Counted from the first letter of the stretch, positions 19,134 through 27,553 are shown. The stretch: DNA of 45,711 bases from Pseudomonadota bacterium (GCA_027618995.1 JAQCGO010000018.1:1-45711); one strand, 5' to 3'. Notes: generated by a model not told the origin, from the sequence alone. Program-made: numbers and translations.

Positions 19134-19661
19134 ATGTCCGGTGCTGATTTCAAGCTGCCGACTCCGCGCCTCAGCCTGCGCTGGATAACGCTGGCCGACG
19201 CCGAGCTGATGCTGGCGGTCTGGAATGATCCGACCTTTATTGAGTATGTTGGCGATCGTGGACTCCGCAGCGTGGAACAGGCACACGAGGCATTGCGGCA
19301 GGGTGCATTCAAACTCTACGAACAGTATGGCTATGGCCCTTACCGGGTCGCCCTGGCGGCGGACGATACCGAGATAGGCATTTGCGGCCTGTTTCGCCGC
19401 GAGGGCTTTGACGAGCCGGACATCGGCTACAGCATCCTGCCAGCCTACTGCGGCCGCGGCTACGCGTTTGAGGCGGCCAGCGCGGTGCTCGAGTATGCGC
19501 GAGCGACGCTCGGCCTGACGCGGGTCACGGCATTCATAGCCCCCGCCAATGCACCCTCGATTGGTCTTGCCGGGAAGCTTGGTCTACGCTACGAGCGTAT
19601 GGCGCGGCTTCCGGCCGAGGATGCCGACGTCGGCCTGTACAGTGTGGCATTACAATCCTGA
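19134..19661 (+). CDS. GNAT-family N-acetyltransferase (RimJ/RimL type)
   Basis: 175 residues. The family transfers acetyl groups from acetyl-CoA to amines. The opening LPTPRLSLRWITLADAELML and the acetyl-CoA loop in ILPAYCGRGYAFEAASAVLE (with RGYAFEA) match RimJ/RimL-like enzymes. The segment IAPANAPSIGLAGKLGLRYE is also typical. The substrate is unknown. ATG 19134 follows the DUF3291 stop closely, so the two are probably cotranscribed. Confidence 0.88.
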   Translation: MSGADFKLPTPRLSLRWITLADAELMLAVWNDPTFIEYVGDRGLRSVEQAHEALRQGAFKLYEQYGYGPYRVALAADDTEIGICGLFRREGFDEPDIGYSILPAYCGRGYAFEAASAVLEYARATLGLTRVTAFIAPANAPSIGLAGKLGLRYERMARLPAEDADVGLYSVALQS

Positions 19662-19670
19662 GGGCATCGC

Positions 19671-20084
19671 ATGGCGCAGCAAGAGTTCAAGTCAAAAATT
19701 GATCGCTGGATAGCGCTGGTGCTGGTCAGTGCCATCGTCATTGATCTGGCAGTGGTCGTACAGGCTGTCATGTGGCCCGCAAGCCCTGCTGCGACAACCG
19801 CGACCATAGTGATCTGTATTGCCGCTATCGTGCTGCTCGTTGCCCTGCTGCTGCGTACGTACTACACCGTCAACAAGGGCATATTGAAGATCGTTTCCGG
19901 ACCGTTCCGGTGGAGCATAGCTATCGATCAGATCAGTTCGGTTACGCCCACGCGCAGCCTTTGGTCATCCCCCGCGTTGTCGCTCGATCGACTGCTGATC
20001 TGCTATGGAAAAGGGCGAAAAATACTCGTATCGCCTGCCGATAAGAACGAATTCCTGCGTGCGATCGGGCATGACGGAGAGTGA
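19671..20084 (+). CDS. small membrane protein with bacterial PH-like domain
   Basis: 137 residues. Two membrane segments lie at about 14-33 and 42-62. A soluble part follows that contains YYTVNKGILKIVSGPFRWSI and LSLDRLLICYGKGRKILVSP, the pattern of the bacterial PH (bPH) domain found in small membrane proteins. The function is unknown. It overlaps the long form of the next frame by four bases and is probably in one operon with its neighbours. Confidence 0.7.
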   Translation: MAQQEFKSKIDRWIALVLVSAIVIDLAVVVQAVMWPASPAATTATIVICIAAIVLLVALLLRTYYTVNKGILKIVSGPFRWSIAIDQISSVTPTRSLWSSPALSLDRLLICYGKGRKILVSPADKNEFLRAIGHDGE

Positions 20085-20146
20085 GGCTGTGCACAGCGGC
20101 GGCTGCCTTAGTGTCGCGGCACGACATCAATATGAGGAGCACACCA

Positions 20147-20503
20147 TTGCGCGCTGAAAATCGCATCGACTACATCGAGATTCCGGTAACGGATCCCGCC
20201 GCTGTCCGCGAGTTTTTCGCGGCCCTGTTTGGCTGGGAATTCCAGGAGTGGGGTGCCGACTATCTGAGCTTCACAGACGGCCGGCTCGACGGTGGCCTGC
20301 GCCGCGCGGACAGTGCGGCACCCGCCACGGGCGTGCTGCTGATTTTTTACAGCAATGACCTGGCGCGTGATATCGGTCGAGTTACTCAGCTCGGCGGCGC
20401 TATCAGCCAGGAGATCTATGCTTTTCCGGGCGGACGTCGCTTTCACTTCACCGACCCGGCCGGCAATGAATACGCCATGTGGACGGCGGCCGAGACAGAA
20501 TAA
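20147..20503 (+). CDS. VOC-family (glyoxalase-fold) protein
   Basis: 118 residues with the vicinal oxygen chelate fold. It opens IDYIEIPVTDPAAVREFFAA and closes FHFTDPAGNEYAMW. The metal-site histidine and glutamate positions are only partly typical, so enzyme activity is uncertain. The frame is open back to GTG 20081, but TTG 20147 is chosen because GAGGAG (20134-20139) lies seven bases upstream and the family start aligns there. The role is unknown. Confidence 0.78.
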   Translation: MRAENRIDYIEIPVTDPAAVREFFAALFGWEFQEWGADYLSFTDGRLDGGLRRADSAAPATGVLLIFYSNDLARDIGRVTQLGGAISQEIYAFPGGRRFHFTDPAGNEYAMWTAAETE

Positions 20504-20521
20504 AAACAACGGAGCACCTCG

Positions 20522-21145
20522 ATGCACGAACTGATTGATCATCCATGCGTACAACACAAGCTCGCGATCATTCGCGACGTTGATACGGGGCACAAGAAAT
20601 TTCGCGAGCTCGCGACCGAGATTACGAAGTTTATTTGTTACGAGGCGCTGAAAAACATCGCCGTCAAGAGGGTCACGGTGCAGACGCCCGTTGCTGTGGC
20701 CTCCTGCAAAAAGATCGACACTGATCTGGTCGTCGTGCCGATCCTGCGTGCCGGCGTAGGCATGCTGGAAGGTATCCTCGAGCTGGTGCCGACGGCACGC
20801 GTCGGTTTTGTGGGCCTGTATCGCGACGAGGTCACGAAACAACCCGTCAGCTACTATCAGCGTCTGCCGGCGGAGACCAGGGGCGGCACCTGCATAATCG
20901 TTGACCCGATGCTGGCAACCGGCGGGTCGACCGTGGCAGCGATCGATTTGTTGAAGGCAAGCGGCGCCAGCAAGATCGTAGTGGTCTGCATCGTCACTTG
21001 CCCGGAGGGGCTGCAACGGGTCGAGGAAAAGCATCCGGACGTGCCGATCTATGCCGCCGCCATTGATGACCACCTCAACGAGAACAAATATATCGTGCCC
21101 GGTCTCGGCGACGCAGGCGACCGTCTGTTCGGGACGTCACACTGA
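20522..21145 (+). CDS. upp: uracil phosphoribosyltransferase
   Basis: Makes UMP from uracil and PRPP in pyrimidine salvage. 207 residues (208 in E. coli). The PRPP-binding loop DPMLATGGS is at 128-136 and the flexible loop LYRDEVTKQPVSYYQRLP follows residue 99. The uracil-binding C-terminal segment DAGDRLFGT is intact. It stands alone, without uraA beside it. Confidence 0.95.
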   Translation: MHELIDHPCVQHKLAIIRDVDTGHKKFRELATEITKFICYEALKNIAVKRVTVQTPVAVASCKKIDTDLVVVPILRAGVGMLEGILELVPTARVGFVGLYRDEVTKQPVSYYQRLPAETRGGTCIIVDPMLATGGSTVAAIDLLKASGASKIVVVCIVTCPEGLQRVEEKHPDVPIYAAAIDDHLNENKYIVPGLGDAGDRLFGTSH

Positions 21146-21146
21146 C

Positions 21147-21275
21147 ATGGCGGAGCTGAAAATCAGGAAGGCGATAGGCCATTGTAGGTTTCTCGCCGCG
21201 CAAGCAGAATATCTCCATCTACATCATGGCGGGTCCATCAAGTACATGCGCAAGAAATACACCACCAGGAAATGA
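21147..21275 (+). pseudogene. remnant of a DUF1801 gene
   Basis: The opening ATG frame reads MAELKIRKA, the usual DUF1801 beginning. From about 21186 another frame reads VGFSPRKQNISIYIMAG, the conserved core of DUF1801 proteins (normally about 135 residues). The last codons, KKYTTRK in the first frame, resemble the LGK-x-TGK segment near the end of the family. At least two deletions have removed most of the protein and shifted the frame. A 42-codon frame across the whole piece is probably not a real protein. Confidence 0.75.
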
Positions 21276-21279
21276 TGCT

Positions 21280-21753
21280 ATGAGCGATACCATTATCACG
21301 TCGCGGCTGGAGGGCACGACGCTGGTTGTCGAAACCGACTCCAACCGCGAGACCTACGATTCGCAGTTCCTGGTTGCCGCGTTATTGATTTTCGTTGCCC
21401 GCGGCGGCGGCGCGATCGAGCCCGAAGAAACGGCCAAGATGCTGGACCTGATCCAGCAGCACTTCCAGCTGCGCGGCGCCGAGTCGCTCGAGCTCCTGAC
21501 ACGAGCGATGAGCGAGCTGGCCGAAAAGCCCGAGCTCGGTGACTTGCTGGCCGAGCTTGGCCGGTCGTTGTCAGATGCCGATAAGGAGGATATCGCCGTG
21601 ATGGCCCTGAAGGTCATTGCCGCCGATGGTCAGCGCAAAGTTTCGGAGATGGAGAAATTCAACGAGGCCGTCGAGGCGGTCGGTGTTTCGCCCGAGATCG
21701 TGCACCGCGCGTTTGATCGTTATTTCGCCGAAACCATGCCGGGCGACCTGTGA
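21280..21753 (+). CDS. TerB-family protein
   Basis: 157 residues, mostly helical and acidic. The region from about residue 25 to 150 matches the TerB/tellurite-resistance fold: AALLIFVARGGGAIEPEETA at the front, then DADKEDIAVMALKVIAADGQ, where acidic residues cluster. Members are often linked to membrane stress, but this copy has no ter neighbours, so its role is unclear. ATG 21280 follows AGGA by nine bases. Confidence 0.78.
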   Translation: MSDTIITSRLEGTTLVVETDSNRETYDSQFLVAALLIFVARGGGAIEPEETAKMLDLIQQHFQLRGAESLELLTRAMSELAEKPELGDLLAELGRSLSDADKEDIAVMALKVIAADGQRKVSEMEKFNEAVEAVGVSPEIVHRAFDRYFAETMPGDL

Positions 21754-21762
21754 GCAGCAACC

Positions 21763-22143
21763 ATGCATCGTAGCCGTTTCGCTGGAATTATCATTGACTG
21801 CCAGACCGACGATCTGGAGTCGGCGGCCGAGTTCTGGAGCGCGGCGTTAGGTTATCCGCGGCAACATGTCGCAGACGAAGGCGATCATATCTACCGGACA
21901 TTGCAGCCGCCGCCGCGCGAGACCTATGTAGAAGTACAGACGGTGTCTCACCCGAGTCGCGTGCACCTCGATATCGAGGCCGACGATGTCGAAGCGGAAG
22001 TCACGCGGCTTGAAGCGCTCGGCGCGCGCAGGCTTGAAAAGATTCGTGGCTGGTGGGTGATGGAAGCACCAACGGGGCAGCGCTTTTGCGTTGTCCCTCC
22101 GGCGAACGCGCATTTTGCGGAAACAGCGAATACCTGGAAATAA
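21763..22143 (+). CDS. VOC-family protein (Glyoxalase_6 type)
   Basis: 126 residues, a single vicinal-oxygen-chelate module. It shows FAGIIIDCQTDDLESAAEFW, then VHLDIEADDVEAEVTRLEAL, and a tail with GQRFCVVPP. This arrangement is usual for small glyoxalase-like or bleomycin-resistance-like proteins. The substrate is unknown. It lies nine bases after the TerB gene and is probably in the same transcript. Confidence 0.82.
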   Translation: MHRSRFAGIIIDCQTDDLESAAEFWSAALGYPRQHVADEGDHIYRTLQPPPRETYVEVQTVSHPSRVHLDIEADDVEAEVTRLEALGARRLEKIRGWWVMEAPTGQRFCVVPPANAHFAETANTWK

Positions 22144-22169
22144 CAGCAGGACAGAAGAGGTGCAAAAAA

Positions 22170-22556
22170 ATGACTGAGGAACTGACACTCCTGGTTTGGG
22201 TGGCAACAATGAACGCGGTGATGTGGGTGCCGTATATTCTCAACACCGTCATGGTGCGGGGGCTGGTCGACGCGGTTGGTTATCCCGCAGAGCCGAAGCC
22301 GTTGGCGCCATGGGCAGAGCGACTCAAGAAAGCGCACTACAACGCGGTCGAGAACCTGGTCGTGTTTGCAGCGCTGGTGTTGATCCTCAATGCTGCGGAT
22401 ATCAGTAACGCGACGACAGTTATGGCTTGCCAGATCTTTTTCTGGGCGCGACTGATGCACCTACTTGTCTACGCGCTCGGCATTCCCTGGTTGCGTACGC
22501 TGTCGTTCGTGGTGAGCTGGGCAGCGTTAGTCGCGCTGTTGTTACAGGCGCTCTGA
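22170..22556 (+). CDS. MAPEG-family membrane protein
   Basis: 128 residues with about four membrane segments. The segments ERLKKAHYNAVENLVVFAAL and QIFFWARLMHLLVYALGIPW are the MAPEG signature (membrane-associated proteins in eicosanoid and glutathione metabolism). In bacteria the role is usually unknown, and a glutathione-linked detoxification role is possible. AGAGG lies nine bases before ATG 22170. A terminator candidate follows. Confidence 0.85.
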   Translation: MTEELTLLVWVATMNAVMWVPYILNTVMVRGLVDAVGYPAEPKPLAPWAERLKKAHYNAVENLVVFAALVLILNAADISNATTVMACQIFFWARLMHLLVYALGIPWLRTLSFVVSWAALVALLLQAL

Positions 22557-22575
22557 ATCAGCGACCGGTTTTTTT
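22547..22575 (+). terminator. terminator candidate after the MAPEG gene
   Basis: Arms GGCGCT (22547-22552) and AGCG-A-CC (22560-22566, one bulged A) enclose a seven-base loop. GG and then seven T (22569-22575) follow. It is one of the few T-runs in the window preceded by a stem. It includes the stop codon of the MAPEG gene. Confidence 0.4.
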
Positions 22576-22592
22576 CTCCTGTACCCGTCTAA
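22562..22592 (+). promoter_or_regulatory. possible ECF-sigma promoter of the acidic protein gene
   Basis: CGACCGG (22562-22568), 17 bases, then CGTCTAA (22586-22592). The second block is a common -10 form for ECF sigma factors, and the first is a poor version of their GGAACC-type -35 box. It lies 34 bases before the start codon. No sigma-70 match is visible in this gap. Confidence 0.25.
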
Positions 22593-22625
22593 GAGTGGGT
22601 AGACAATCAGTGGGAGGAAATTCCA

Positions 22626-23537
22626 ATGTTTTTCAAAAACATAAGACCAACTTGCGGGTTGGCAATGGCAGCAATGGTGCTGCTGGGCTTCGGCAGCAAT
22701 GCCGCCAATGCAACCGCGCCATGGGGTGACTTCGGCGAGTGCAAGGTGCTGGTGGAGATCAATTCAACGGATGGTGGCATCGGCTTTCACTTCCTCATGG
22801 ATGGTGACAACCTGATACATGCCAGCCTCTACAATCCCGAGAATCACAAAATCTTCTCGTATGTAGTTCGTCGTGAGCTGCGCCAGCAGTTTCTGACCGA
22901 GACGTTTGCGGAAAGCGCGGAACCGCTTTGCTTTGATCCGCTCTCGGATGACGACGAGGAAAACAACGACGAGGACTTCGTCACGCTGGAGGAGTTTTTC
23001 GACCGCTGGTCAGCGGGCGACTATCACTTCTTTGGCATTGGCGAAGGCTGGGAACTGTCGCATGGAAAGTCGACCCTGAGCTTTAACCTGCCGGCTGCCC
23101 CAACGGAGCTTGCGTGGGAAGTGGAGGAGGAAGACGGTGATGTTGAAGGCGAAATCTCCTGGGAGGCCGGTGACGACCTCGGCGAGTGCTCGGATGGCAT
23201 GGAACTGCTGCCGACGGCACCGGCTGACGTTGCTGTGCGTGCGTGGGAAGTCGTGTTCGAGCCCGACGTTGATGATGACCATCCTGCGGATGGCATGAAA
23301 TACGTGGTTCGAATTCCCGGTGATGCCGAAAAGCTGGAAGTTGAAGTGCCCGACGACTACCTCGAGACACTGCCGGAGAATACGCCGGCGAAAATCGAAA
23401 TCGGCGCGATCGGCTTTAACGACAACGCAACGTTCACCGAGATCGATGAAATTTGCGCGAACGAGAACGATCCGGATGAGGACGACGACCTGGATGGTTG
23501 TGGTTTCGAGATCGAGATCGAGGACGACGACGATTAG
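22626..23537 (+). CDS. exported, highly acidic protein of unknown function
   Basis: 303 residues. A signal peptide is clear (MFFKNIRPTCGLAMAAMVLL, cleavage probably after NAANA). The mature protein is rich in Asp and Glu, with runs such as SDDDEENNDED near residue 110 and NDPDEDDDLDG near the end. Three parts are visible: an N-terminal module with CKVLVEINSTDGGIGFHFLM, a middle hinge, and a C-terminal region (IPGDAEKLEVEVPDDYLETL onward) that looks like a fibronectin-type III fold. The acidic runs could bind calcium. A GGGAGGA site precedes the ATG. The next gene starts inside its end. No named family recognised. Confidence 0.75.
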   Translation: MFFKNIRPTCGLAMAAMVLLGFGSNAANATAPWGDFGECKVLVEINSTDGGIGFHFLMDGDNLIHASLYNPENHKIFSYVVRRELRQQFLTETFAESAEPLCFDPLSDDDEENNDEDFVTLEEFFDRWSAGDYHFFGIGEGWELSHGKSTLSFNLPAAPTELAWEVEEEDGDVEGEISWEAGDDLGECSDGMELLPTAPADVAVRAWEVVFEPDVDDDHPADGMKYVVRIPGDAEKLEVEVPDDYLETLPENTPAKIEIGAIGFNDNATFTEIDEICANENDPDEDDDLDGCGFEIEIEDDDD

Positions 23538-24465
23538 CATCCCGGCTGCAGGAAAATGGGCGAGGCTGCTGTTGCTCGGCAGCCTCGTTCCATTTCTGGT
23601 ATTTGCCGACGAACAAGGCGAGGCGTTGCGGGTCGAGTTCGAGGCCAGCCTCGTTAGTGTCCACGCCAGCGAAGTACCGGTGCTGGATCTGCTGCAGGCG
23701 ATTGCGGCGGAGTCCAGACTACGGATCGTACAACATACGCCGCTGACCGGGCTCACCAGCCTGCAAGTCGAACGCGTCAGCCTGACGAGTGTGCTGGACA
23801 AAGTGCTCGGGGGTGCCAGTTACCAGTTGTACCAGGGCGTGCCGGATTCGCCGATCCCCGCAACCCTGTGGATTTTCTCTGCCGGAAGCAAAGCCGCGTC
23901 GGCCGCCGATATTTTCTTTGAGGCCGTTATCCTGTACGGCAGTCTCGCCGAGAAGCGCGAAGCGATCCGTGAGCTGGCCCGTCTCAGCACGCCCGAGGCG
24001 GTGGAGGCGTTGAGCCTCGCGACAGGCGATGAGGACGCGCGCGTGCGTGGCGCAGCAATGGCTGCATTGTCGCGTATCGGCACTGACGCCGCGCTCGCGG
24101 CCGTTGCCAGCGCGGCCGCCGACGCCGATCCGTGGGTACGTGGCCAGGCCGTTGGTGCATTGGCAGCGGGTGACAGCGAGTCTGCACTGCAATACTTGAA
24201 CCTTGCGTTTACCGATCTGGACCCAAACGTGCGCCTCGCCGTCATCGAAGCATTTGCCGATAACCCGGGCGATCAGTCGATCGCCATTCTCAGCATGGCG
24301 CTGCGGGACGACAACCCGATGGTGCGAATGCACGCGGTTGATGCCCTCGAGGAAATCGGTGGCGAGCTCGCTTTTGCGACACTGATGCGCGCGCGCGGCG
24401 GGGACGATGTTGAGGTAGCGGAGGCCATCGAGGAGTCGATATCGCTGCTCATGCAGCAGCCGTGA
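23494..24465 (+). CDS. exported HEAT-repeat protein with STN-like N-terminus
   Basis: 323 residues from ATG 23494. A basic stretch and LLLLGSLVPFLVFA form a signal peptide, with cleavage probably before DEQGEA. Next comes a segment like the secretin/TonB short N-terminal domain (VPVLDLLQAIAAESRLRIVQ). From about residue 140 to the end there are HEAT-type helical pairs, for example DARVRGAAMAALSRIG, DPWVRGQAVGALAAGD, DPNVRLAVIEAFADNP and NPMVRMHAVDALEEIG. It probably binds other proteins in the periplasm. It overlaps the acidic protein gene by 44 bases, so the two are likely coupled. The start is uncertain because no other ATG fits. Confidence 0.72.
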   Translation: MVVVSRSRSRTTTISIPAAGKWARLLLLGSLVPFLVFADEQGEALRVEFEASLVSVHASEVPVLDLLQAIAAESRLRIVQHTPLTGLTSLQVERVSLTSVLDKVLGGASYQLYQGVPDSPIPATLWIFSAGSKAASAADIFFEAVILYGSLAEKREAIRELARLSTPEAVEALSLATGDEDARVRGAAMAALSRIGTDAALAAVASAAADADPWVRGQAVGALAAGDSESALQYLNLAFTDLDPNVRLAVIEAFADNPGDQSIAILSMALRDDNPMVRMHAVDALEEIGGELAFATLMRARGGDDVEVAEAIEESISLLMQQP

Positions 24466-24466
24466 A

Positions 24467-26365
24467 TCAGCGCAGGCCGGCCTGCAGCATCTCCAGCTCA
24501 CTCCAGCGTTCGATGCGCTTTTCGAGCAGTGACTTCGCCTCCGCCAGGTCGCGCAGCGCCGACTGAATGGTTGGCTGATCCTGCGTGTAGAGGTCGGGAT
24601 CGGCAATTCGTTCCTGCATGCCGCTGATTGCTCCCTCGATAGCCTCTATTTCGCCGGGCAGGGCGTCGAGTTCACGCTGATCCATGTAGCCGAGCTTGTT
24701 GGGCTTCTTTTCCGCGCGCTTTGCAGCGGCAAGCCGTTTTCGATCCTCGATCTCGAACGGGTTGTCGGTGACGGCGAGATCGTGGCCTTGCCGTAACCAG
24801 TCGGAATAGCCGCCGACGTATTCCTGCACGCTGCCGTCGTCTTCGAAGACGATCGTGCTCGTCACGACATTGTCGAGAAATTCGCGGTCATGGCTGACAA
24901 CAATCAGCGTGCCGCTGTATTCGGTCAGTTTTGCTTCGAGGACTTCCAGCGTTTCGACGTCGAGATCGTTGGTGGGCTCATCCAGCACCAGCAGGTTCGC
25001 CGGCTGCGTAAACAGCTTGGCGAGGATGACGCGATTGCGCTCGCCACCGGACAGGGCGTTCACCGGTGTCATGGCGCGCTTCGGGCTGAACAGGAAACCT
25101 TTCAGGTAACCGACAATATGGCGTTCCTTGCCGTTGAGCATGATGTAGGTTCGTCCGTCGCCAACGTTGTAGGCGACCGACTTGTCGAGTTCGAGCGATT
25201 GCCGCAGCTGGTCGAAATAGCCGATCTCAAGATTGGTGCCATGCTTGAGCGTGCCGGCCTGCGGCTGCAGATCACCCAGCAACAAGCGCAACAGCGTTGT
25301 CTTGCCGACACCATTGTTGCCAATTAATCCAATGCGATCTCCGCGCATGATCTTGATCGAGAAATCTTCGATGAGTCGTTGGTCCGCGTAGCGGTAGGAC
25401 ACGTTCTTGGCGCGAATGACCTTGCGGCCGGATTGTTCCGCTTCTTCAATGTGAATTCGCGCCTGGCCATCACGCTTTACACGTTGCGCGCGTTCGTCGC
25501 GCATTTTGATCAGCGCGCGGGCGCGGCCCTCGTTGCGCGTACGACGGGCCTTGATTCCCTGCCGGATCCACACTTCCTCCTCCGCCAGTTTCTTGTCAAA
25601 CCTGGCGTTCGCGGCTTCTTCATCTTGAAGCGATTTGTCTTTTCTAATCAGATAGTTATCGTAGTTCCCAGGCCAGCTCGTAAGTTTGGCTCGATCAATT
25701 TCGAGTATGCGCGTCGCGAGGCGTTGCAGAAAGGCGCGGTCGTGCGTGATGAACATCACGGCACCAGGCCAGGAATAGAGCCGGTCCTCAAGCCATCGAA
25801 TGGTGGCGATGTCGAGGTGATTGGTTGGTTCGTCGAGCAGCAGCAGCTCAGGCTTCTGCACCATCGCCGCCGCCAGCGCCACACGCCGGCGCCAGCCTCC
25901 GGAAAGCTCGTTCATCTTCTTGTCGGCGGGCAAATTCAACTCGGTGATGGTTTCCTCGACCCGTTGTTCCATATGCCAGCCGTCGTGCGAGTCGATGCGT
26001 GCGTGCAGGGCTTCAAGCTCACGCATGCCGTCGCGATCGAGCTCGAGCTTCGATTGTTGCTCGTATTGCGACAACAGATTTTCTATCTCGCTCAGGCCCG
26101 AGCGAACAACGTCGCGCACCCGTTTGTCCATGGCATCCGGCAAGGCCTGGCTAAGTTGACTGACGATGAGGTTGCTGCTGCGCACGATCTCACCGTGATC
26201 GGGTTCGAGTTCCCCCGTAAGGAGTTTGAACGTGGTTGATTTTCCCGCGCCATTGCGTCCGATCAGGCAAACGCGCTCCCCGGTTTCTATCGAGAAGTCA
26301 GCCTGACTGAGGATTTTCAGCTCGCCGAAGTCGAGCGATATTTCATCGAAGCGCAAAAGTGACAT
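24467..26365 (-). CDS. uup: ABC-F ATPase Uup
   Basis: 632 residues (635 in E. coli). A soluble protein with two ATPase cassettes that acts on ribosomes or DNA rather than transport. Walker A GRNGAGKST at 36-44 and GNNGVGKTT in the second half, signatures LSGGWRRRVALAAAM and LSGGERNRVILAKL, and Walker B LLLLDEPTNHLDI and LLVLDEPTNDLDV are all visible. A charged C-terminal coiled coil follows. The frame is open upstream, but ATG 26365 (MSLLRFDEISLDFG) matches the family. It ends one base from the HEAT gene. Confidence 0.93.
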   Translation of the reverse strand: MSLLRFDEISLDFGELKILSQADFSIETGERVCLIGRNGAGKSTTFKLLTGELEPDHGEIVRSSNLIVSQLSQALPDAMDKRVRDVVRSGLSEIENLLSQYEQQSKLELDRDGMRELEALHARIDSHDGWHMEQRVEETITELNLPADKKMNELSGGWRRRVALAAAMVQKPELLLLDEPTNHLDIATIRWLEDRLYSWPGAVMFITHDRAFLQRLATRILEIDRAKLTSWPGNYDNYLIRKDKSLQDEEAANARFDKKLAEEEVWIRQGIKARRTRNEGRARALIKMRDERAQRVKRDGQARIHIEEAEQSGRKVIRAKNVSYRYADQRLIEDFSIKIMRGDRIGLIGNNGVGKTTLLRLLLGDLQPQAGTLKHGTNLEIGYFDQLRQSLELDKSVAYNVGDGRTYIMLNGKERHIVGYLKGFLFSPKRAMTPVNALSGGERNRVILAKLFTQPANLLVLDEPTNDLDVETLEVLEAKLTEYSGTLIVVSHDREFLDNVVTSTIVFEDDGSVQEYVGGYSDWLRQGHDLAVTDNPFEIEDRKRLAAAKRAEKKPNKLGYMDQRELDALPGEIEAIEGAISGMQERIADPDLYTQDQPTIQSALRDLAEAKSLLEKRIERWSELEMLQAGLR

Positions 26366-26379
26366 ACAGTACCGATTCT

Positions 26380-26392
26380 GGGCTCTGACCCC
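26380..26392. repeat. single arm of the GGGGTCAG palindrome family
   Basis: GGGCTCTGACCCC, the right arm of the element at 85-114 extended by one base, without a partner arm. It lies between the divergent uup and slyX genes. Confidence 0.5.
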
Positions 26393-26416
26393 GACCACGC
26401 ATGGCGAGAGGCTACC

Positions 26417-26623
26417 ATGAGCGATGACAGATTGATTGCAATCGAAAGCAAACTGGCGCACCAGGACCAGCTGTTGCTAGAGCTCAACGACGTAGTCACC
26501 GAGCAGCAGGCGAGAATCATGCAACTCGAGCAGCTCAGTAAATCGCTCATCGACAGAGTGCGTGCCATTGGCGACGCGACACCTGATGACGGCCCGGTCG
26601 ACGAGCGACCACCGCATTATTAG
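26417..26623 (+). CDS. slyX: SlyX-family protein
   Basis: 68 residues (72 in E. coli), a small coiled-coil protein of unknown function. IESKLAHQDQLLLELNDVVTE shows the heptad pattern and the end DERPPHY is the family hallmark. It is divergent from uup. Confidence 0.9.
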   Translation: MSDDRLIAIESKLAHQDQLLLELNDVVTEQQARIMQLEQLSKSLIDRVRAIGDATPDDGPVDERPPHY

Positions 26624-26687
26624 ACCCGCAATGCGGTTCGCGGCGTTACCATACACCACCGATCAATTGTCTCCAGGGGAGGCGTCA

Positions 26688-27553
26688 ATGTTCGCACTAT
26701 TCAGGCTGGCTCTCATCGCTCTGTTGCTGCCCGCAACTGCTGTCGCCAACGATCCCTATGTGCCGGAGGACCTGCAGGACTGGCAGCGCTGGGTGCTGCA
26801 CGACAAGGAATACCGGGCGTGCCCGTTCCTTTTTGATCGTGGCGCGACCGAGCGCGACGACTATGTCTGCGCCTGGCCCGGCAAACTGGAACTGGCGGTT
26901 AATGCTTCGACCGGCGAGTTCACGCAGGCATGGTCGGTGTACGCGAAGGAGCAGTGGGTGCGGTTGCCCGGCAATATCAATTACTGGCAGCACCAGGTGA
27001 CCGCCAACGGCCGTGGCGTAGCGGTCGTGTTGCGCGACAACACGCCCAGCGTATTACTGCCACCCGGCGACTACCGCCTGGCTGGTTCATTTGCCTGGGA
27101 CGAGCGCCCGGGAACCCTGGCCTGCCGTGGCAGACCGGGCTGTTGTCGCTGACCGTGGACGGACAAGCGGTTGCAAGGCCCGAACGCAGCAACGAGGGCG
27201 TATTCCTCGGCGAACGGCGCCAGGAAACTCAGACGCGCGACGCCGTGACCAGCAATGTCTATCGCCTGGTCCGTGACGATGTTCCGACGCGGCTCGTGAC
27301 GCGAGTGGAAATCCAGGTTTCCGGCGGCGTGCGCGAAGAGCTCTTCGGGCCGTTGTTGCCGGATGGTTTCGTCCCGCTGACCCTGAACAGCCAGTTGCCG
27401 GCGCGCTTCGAGCCGGACGGCAAACTGCGCGTGCAGGTACGGCCAGGTGCCTGGAACATCGAAATAACAGCGCGGGCGGTGCTTGCGCTGTTGTTGCTGG
27501 GTCGCTGGCAGGATCGGCAGCTCGGCGCGGCCCGCTTTTTGAACAAACTGTGA
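26688..27553 (+). pseudogene. broken front end of a large exported protein
   Basis: From ATG 26688 (strong AGGGGAGG site) the first frame encodes a signal peptide (LALIALLLPATAVA) and about 140 mature residues including DLQDWQRWVLHDKEYRACPF. Near 27115 the sense moves to another frame, which continues TGLLSLTVDGQAVARPE and RLVTRVEIQVSGGVREELFG up to GAWNIEITARA. The homologous large proteins that I recall, about 1400 residues and unnamed, continue far beyond this. Here the text turns into unrelated residues (LLLLGRWQDRQLGAARFLNK) and stops at 27553, overlapping the next gene. One frameshift plus a large 3' deletion fit. The function of the intact family is unknown. Confidence 0.75.

Noticed and set aside
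20108..21073. A 321-codon open frame on the minus strand
   Set aside because: Antisense to the VOC gene and upp. High GC makes long shadow frames common here.
25379..26239. A 286-codon open frame on the plus strand
   Set aside because: Antisense to uup, which has both complete ATPase cassettes.
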